NCBI GenBank assembly: GCA_001603685.1
Contig: LUZO01000168.1
Coordinates: 1 to 8,876 of the forward strand
From: Bacteroidales bacterium Bact_23
Lineage (GTDB): Bacteria; Bacteroidota; Bacteroidia; Bacteroidales; Lentimicrobiaceae
Length of the DNA: 8,876 nt
Direction: 5' to 3'
Under the pieces are notes generated by a model. It ran no database searches. It was not told the DNA's origin and saw nothing but the letters and a program-made list of their open reading frames with translations. The translations under genes and the position numbers were made by a program. This document shows, piece after piece, positions 7,753 through 8,876 of the stretch. Numbering within the stretch: position 1 is the first letter of the stretch; each line of letters starts with the position of its first letter.

Positions 7753-7883
7753 GGTAACAGGCGGTATATTTTATTGCCGAGACAGTGCGAGTTTCAGCGT
7801 TTCTGCATCTAATAAACTTTCGTGTAAATTGACAGGACAGTGCTCCGAAATCGGCAACAAAAATATACCGCCAAAACGTTACC
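7753..7883. repeat. Imperfect palindromic intergenic element of about 131 bp
   Basis: The left arm is 7753-7780 (from GGTAACAGGCGGTATATTTT to TTGCCGA) and the right arm is 7851-7883 (from TCGGCAAC through ATATACCGCC to GTTACC). The arms are reverse complements apart from small indels: 6 bp at the outer end, 11-12 bp in the middle (GGCGGTATATTT) and 6 bp or more at the inner end (TGCCGA). The loop of 70 nt contains the octamer GACAGTGC twice in direct orientation (7781-7788 and 7836-7843). Transcribed, it would fold into a long hairpin 55 nt before the thsB start. Comparable palindromic intergenic repeats with GGTAACAGGCGGT-type ends are, from my recollection, dispersed in Bacteroidota genomes; their function is not known to me. 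Confidence 0.65.
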
Positions 7884-7938
7884 AGCAACCCTATGACGAC
7901 AATGCAAACATTCAACACAACATTTAAAACAAAAGAAT

Positions 7939-8442
7939 ATGGCATATAGAACTAAAATTTATGTAGCCTTTGATGGAGACACAGACATCCATTACTACTA
8001 CTTAATGAAAGCATGGACAAACAATGAAAAGTTTGAGTTTGAAATAAATGATGCCCATGACATTAACTATTCTCGCGACACGAGTAAAGAGGAAAGTATA
8101 AAAAGCCAATTGAGAGTACGACTACAAAGCTCAAAAGTGTTCATACTGCTCGTTGGAGAAAATACCAAATACCTGAGAAAATTTGTGCCTTGGGAAATTG
8201 ATTACGCTTTGAGAAACAACATGCCGATTATTGTTGTGAATCTAAACGGCAAACGAGACAGAGATAACGATAGGTGTCCAGCAGTTTTAAGAGATGAACT
8301 CGTTGTTCATGTTTCTTTTAATCACAAAATAATTCAGCACGCAATCGACAATTGGCCAGATAGATTTTTAAAACTAAAACAAGCGAACGAAAAGTCTGCT
8401 AGATATTACACTGACGAAACATACAAATCCTATGGACTTTAA
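7939..8442 (+). CDS. thsB: Thoeris ThsB, TIR-like signal-producing enzyme
   Basis: A 167-residue single-domain protein of the ThsB TIR-like family (formerly DUF1863). Strand A is TKIYVAFDGDTD (5-16), with the acidic loop typical of the family, followed by the helix HYYYLMKAW (18-26). The central part is SIKSQLRVRLQSSKVFILLVGENTKYL (53-79). The glutamate in WEIDYAL (85-91), E86, sits where TIR NADases have their catalytic residue, and the strand MPIIVVNL (95-102) follows. It has no signal peptide or membrane segment, so it should be cytosolic. Thoeris ThsB proteins sense infection and turn NAD+ into an ADP-ribose-based signal; in studied type II systems this is histidine-ADPR. The start at 7939 follows an A-rich leader (AAAACAAAAGAAT), and no strong RBS is seen. 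The stop lies 11 bp inside the next gene, a TM-Macro protein, which supports the Thoeris assignment. Which product this enzyme makes is inferred only from that partner. Confidence 0.85.
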   Translation: MAYRTKIYVAFDGDTDIHYYYLMKAWTNNEKFEFEINDAHDINYSRDTSKEESIKSQLRVRLQSSKVFILLVGENTKYLRKFVPWEIDYALRNNMPIIVVNLNGKRDRDNDRCPAVLRDELVVHVSFNHKIIQHAIDNWPDRFLKLKQANEKSARYYTDETYKSYGL

Positions 8443-8876
8443 AAATTATGAATTTTACTGGACAAGGTTCAGATATTCATACTTACACGGTTACGACAAA
8501 GGACGTGTTTTTAGTATACTTTTCTATTTCTTCAGTATCATCGGATTTCTATGGACGCTGGTTGAGTGCTTTTCTTGGGTTTTTGATAAAACAGTTCCAT
8601 CACTTCCTGACCAGCTGAGAGTCTTTATTCGGAATTACATCCTTTGGATAGGTTTAATTATACTATTGATTAGTCTTTACGTTAAGCGAAAGCGGATAAA
8701 AACAAGTCAGACTTTTAATAACACTGACCTTACCTTAATTGTTGAATTCTGCGATTTATTTGAACAGGAAGGTGCAATTGTAATTCCTGTAATGGATACA
8801 TTTGATATGGACATGACAAATAATCTTGTAAATCCAAGAACAGTCCATGGACAGTTTTTAAGTAAATATTATGCAA
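8432..8876 (+). CDS. thsA: Type II Thoeris ThsA, two-TM plus Macro domain effector (3' end outside window)
   Basis: The first 148 codons are in the window; the frame is open to the edge. The start is the ATG at 8432, inside the last codons of thsB (11-bp overlap). After a short aromatic N-terminus come two predicted membrane helices, about residues 26-47 (VFSILFYFFSIIGFLWTLVE at 26-45) and 68-83 (NYILWIGLIILLISLY), then a basic cytosolic stretch (KRKRIK, 85-90). From about residue 100 the sequence resembles the ThsA Macro domain (formerly DUF6430): EGAIVIPVMDTFDMD (113-127) and NNLVNPRTVHGQFL (130-143). In type II Thoeris this Macro domain binds the histidine-ADPR made by ThsB, and the membrane-anchored effector then halts infection. 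The rest of the Macro domain and the C-terminus are missing only because the window stops. The family call comes from recognising the motifs, not from a search. Confidence 0.8.
   Translation, partial: MDFKNYEFYWTRFRYSYLHGYDKGRVFSILFYFFSIIGFLWTLVECFSWVFDKTVPSLPDQLRVFIRNYILWIGLIILLISLYVKRKRIKTSQTFNNTDLTLIVEFCDLFEQEGAIVIPVMDTFDMDMTNNLVNPRTVHGQFLSKYYA

Noticed and set aside
7688..7927. 79-codon + strand open frame between hsdM and thsB
   Set aside because: More than half of it is the palindromic element at 7753-7883, so its sequence is dictated by the inverted arms. Composition is not protein-like and no domain is recognisable. Codon conservation in relatives could reverse this.
7724..7945. 73-codon - strand open frame antisense to the gap and the thsB start
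   Set aside because: It covers the same palindrome from the other strand; the Val/Cys/Phe-rich product looks like a reverse translation of A-rich sequence, not a membrane protein.
7939..8442. ThsB gene as a stand-alone toxin or a nucleoside deoxyribosyltransferase-like enzyme
   Set aside because: The TIR-like pattern with E86 in WEIDYAL and the overlapping TM-Macro gene fit Thoeris better than either alternative.

Overview
The window looks like a defence island from a member of the Bacteroidota. The evidence is A+T-rich coding sequence, A-rich leaders without strong Shine-Dalgarno motifs, a perfect TAnnTTTG-type -7 promoter element (TATCTTTG) before the first operon, and C-skewed intergenic repeats of a style common in this phylum. 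No rRNA, tRNA or housekeeping gene is present, so I do not place it more finely than phylum.

Layout. Positions 1-411 carry no convincing complete gene: a possible gene tail, a weak terminator-like hairpin, repeat-like sequence and the operon promoter. Positions 412-7509 form one tightly packed + strand operon of five genes: a small Cro/CI-type regulator, hsdR, hsdS, a PrrC-like ATPase/anticodon nuclease candidate, and hsdM. Junctions overlap by 4, 8 and 11 bp or are 2 bp apart, so they are probably co-transcribed. HsdR has the architecture of the EcoR124 (type IC) family, the family to which the known PrrC partner EcoprrI belongs. Positions 7510-7938 are a 429-bp gap of dispersed repeat words and a large imperfect palindrome of about 131 bp. 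Positions 7939-8876 hold a second defence module: a TIR-like ThsB and, overlapping it by 11 bp, the first 148 codons of a two-transmembrane plus Macro-domain protein. That pair matches a type II Thoeris system, with ThsA cut by the window edge.

How the parts would work together (inference from family knowledge). HsdM and HsdS modify host DNA, and HsdR joins them to cut unmodified invading DNA. The embedded ATPase, with a C-terminal R288-x3-E292 ... H327 set resembling the Arg-Glu-His triad of PrrC, would be a backup that cleaves tRNA when a phage disables the restriction enzyme. Next door, ThsB would sense infection and convert NAD+ into an ADP-ribose-based signal (histidine-ADPR in the studied type II systems), read by the Macro domain of membrane-bound ThsA to stop infection.

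The strongest leads are the anticodon nuclease candidate at 4776-5888, the type II Thoeris pair at 7939-8876, and the palindromic element at 7753-7883.
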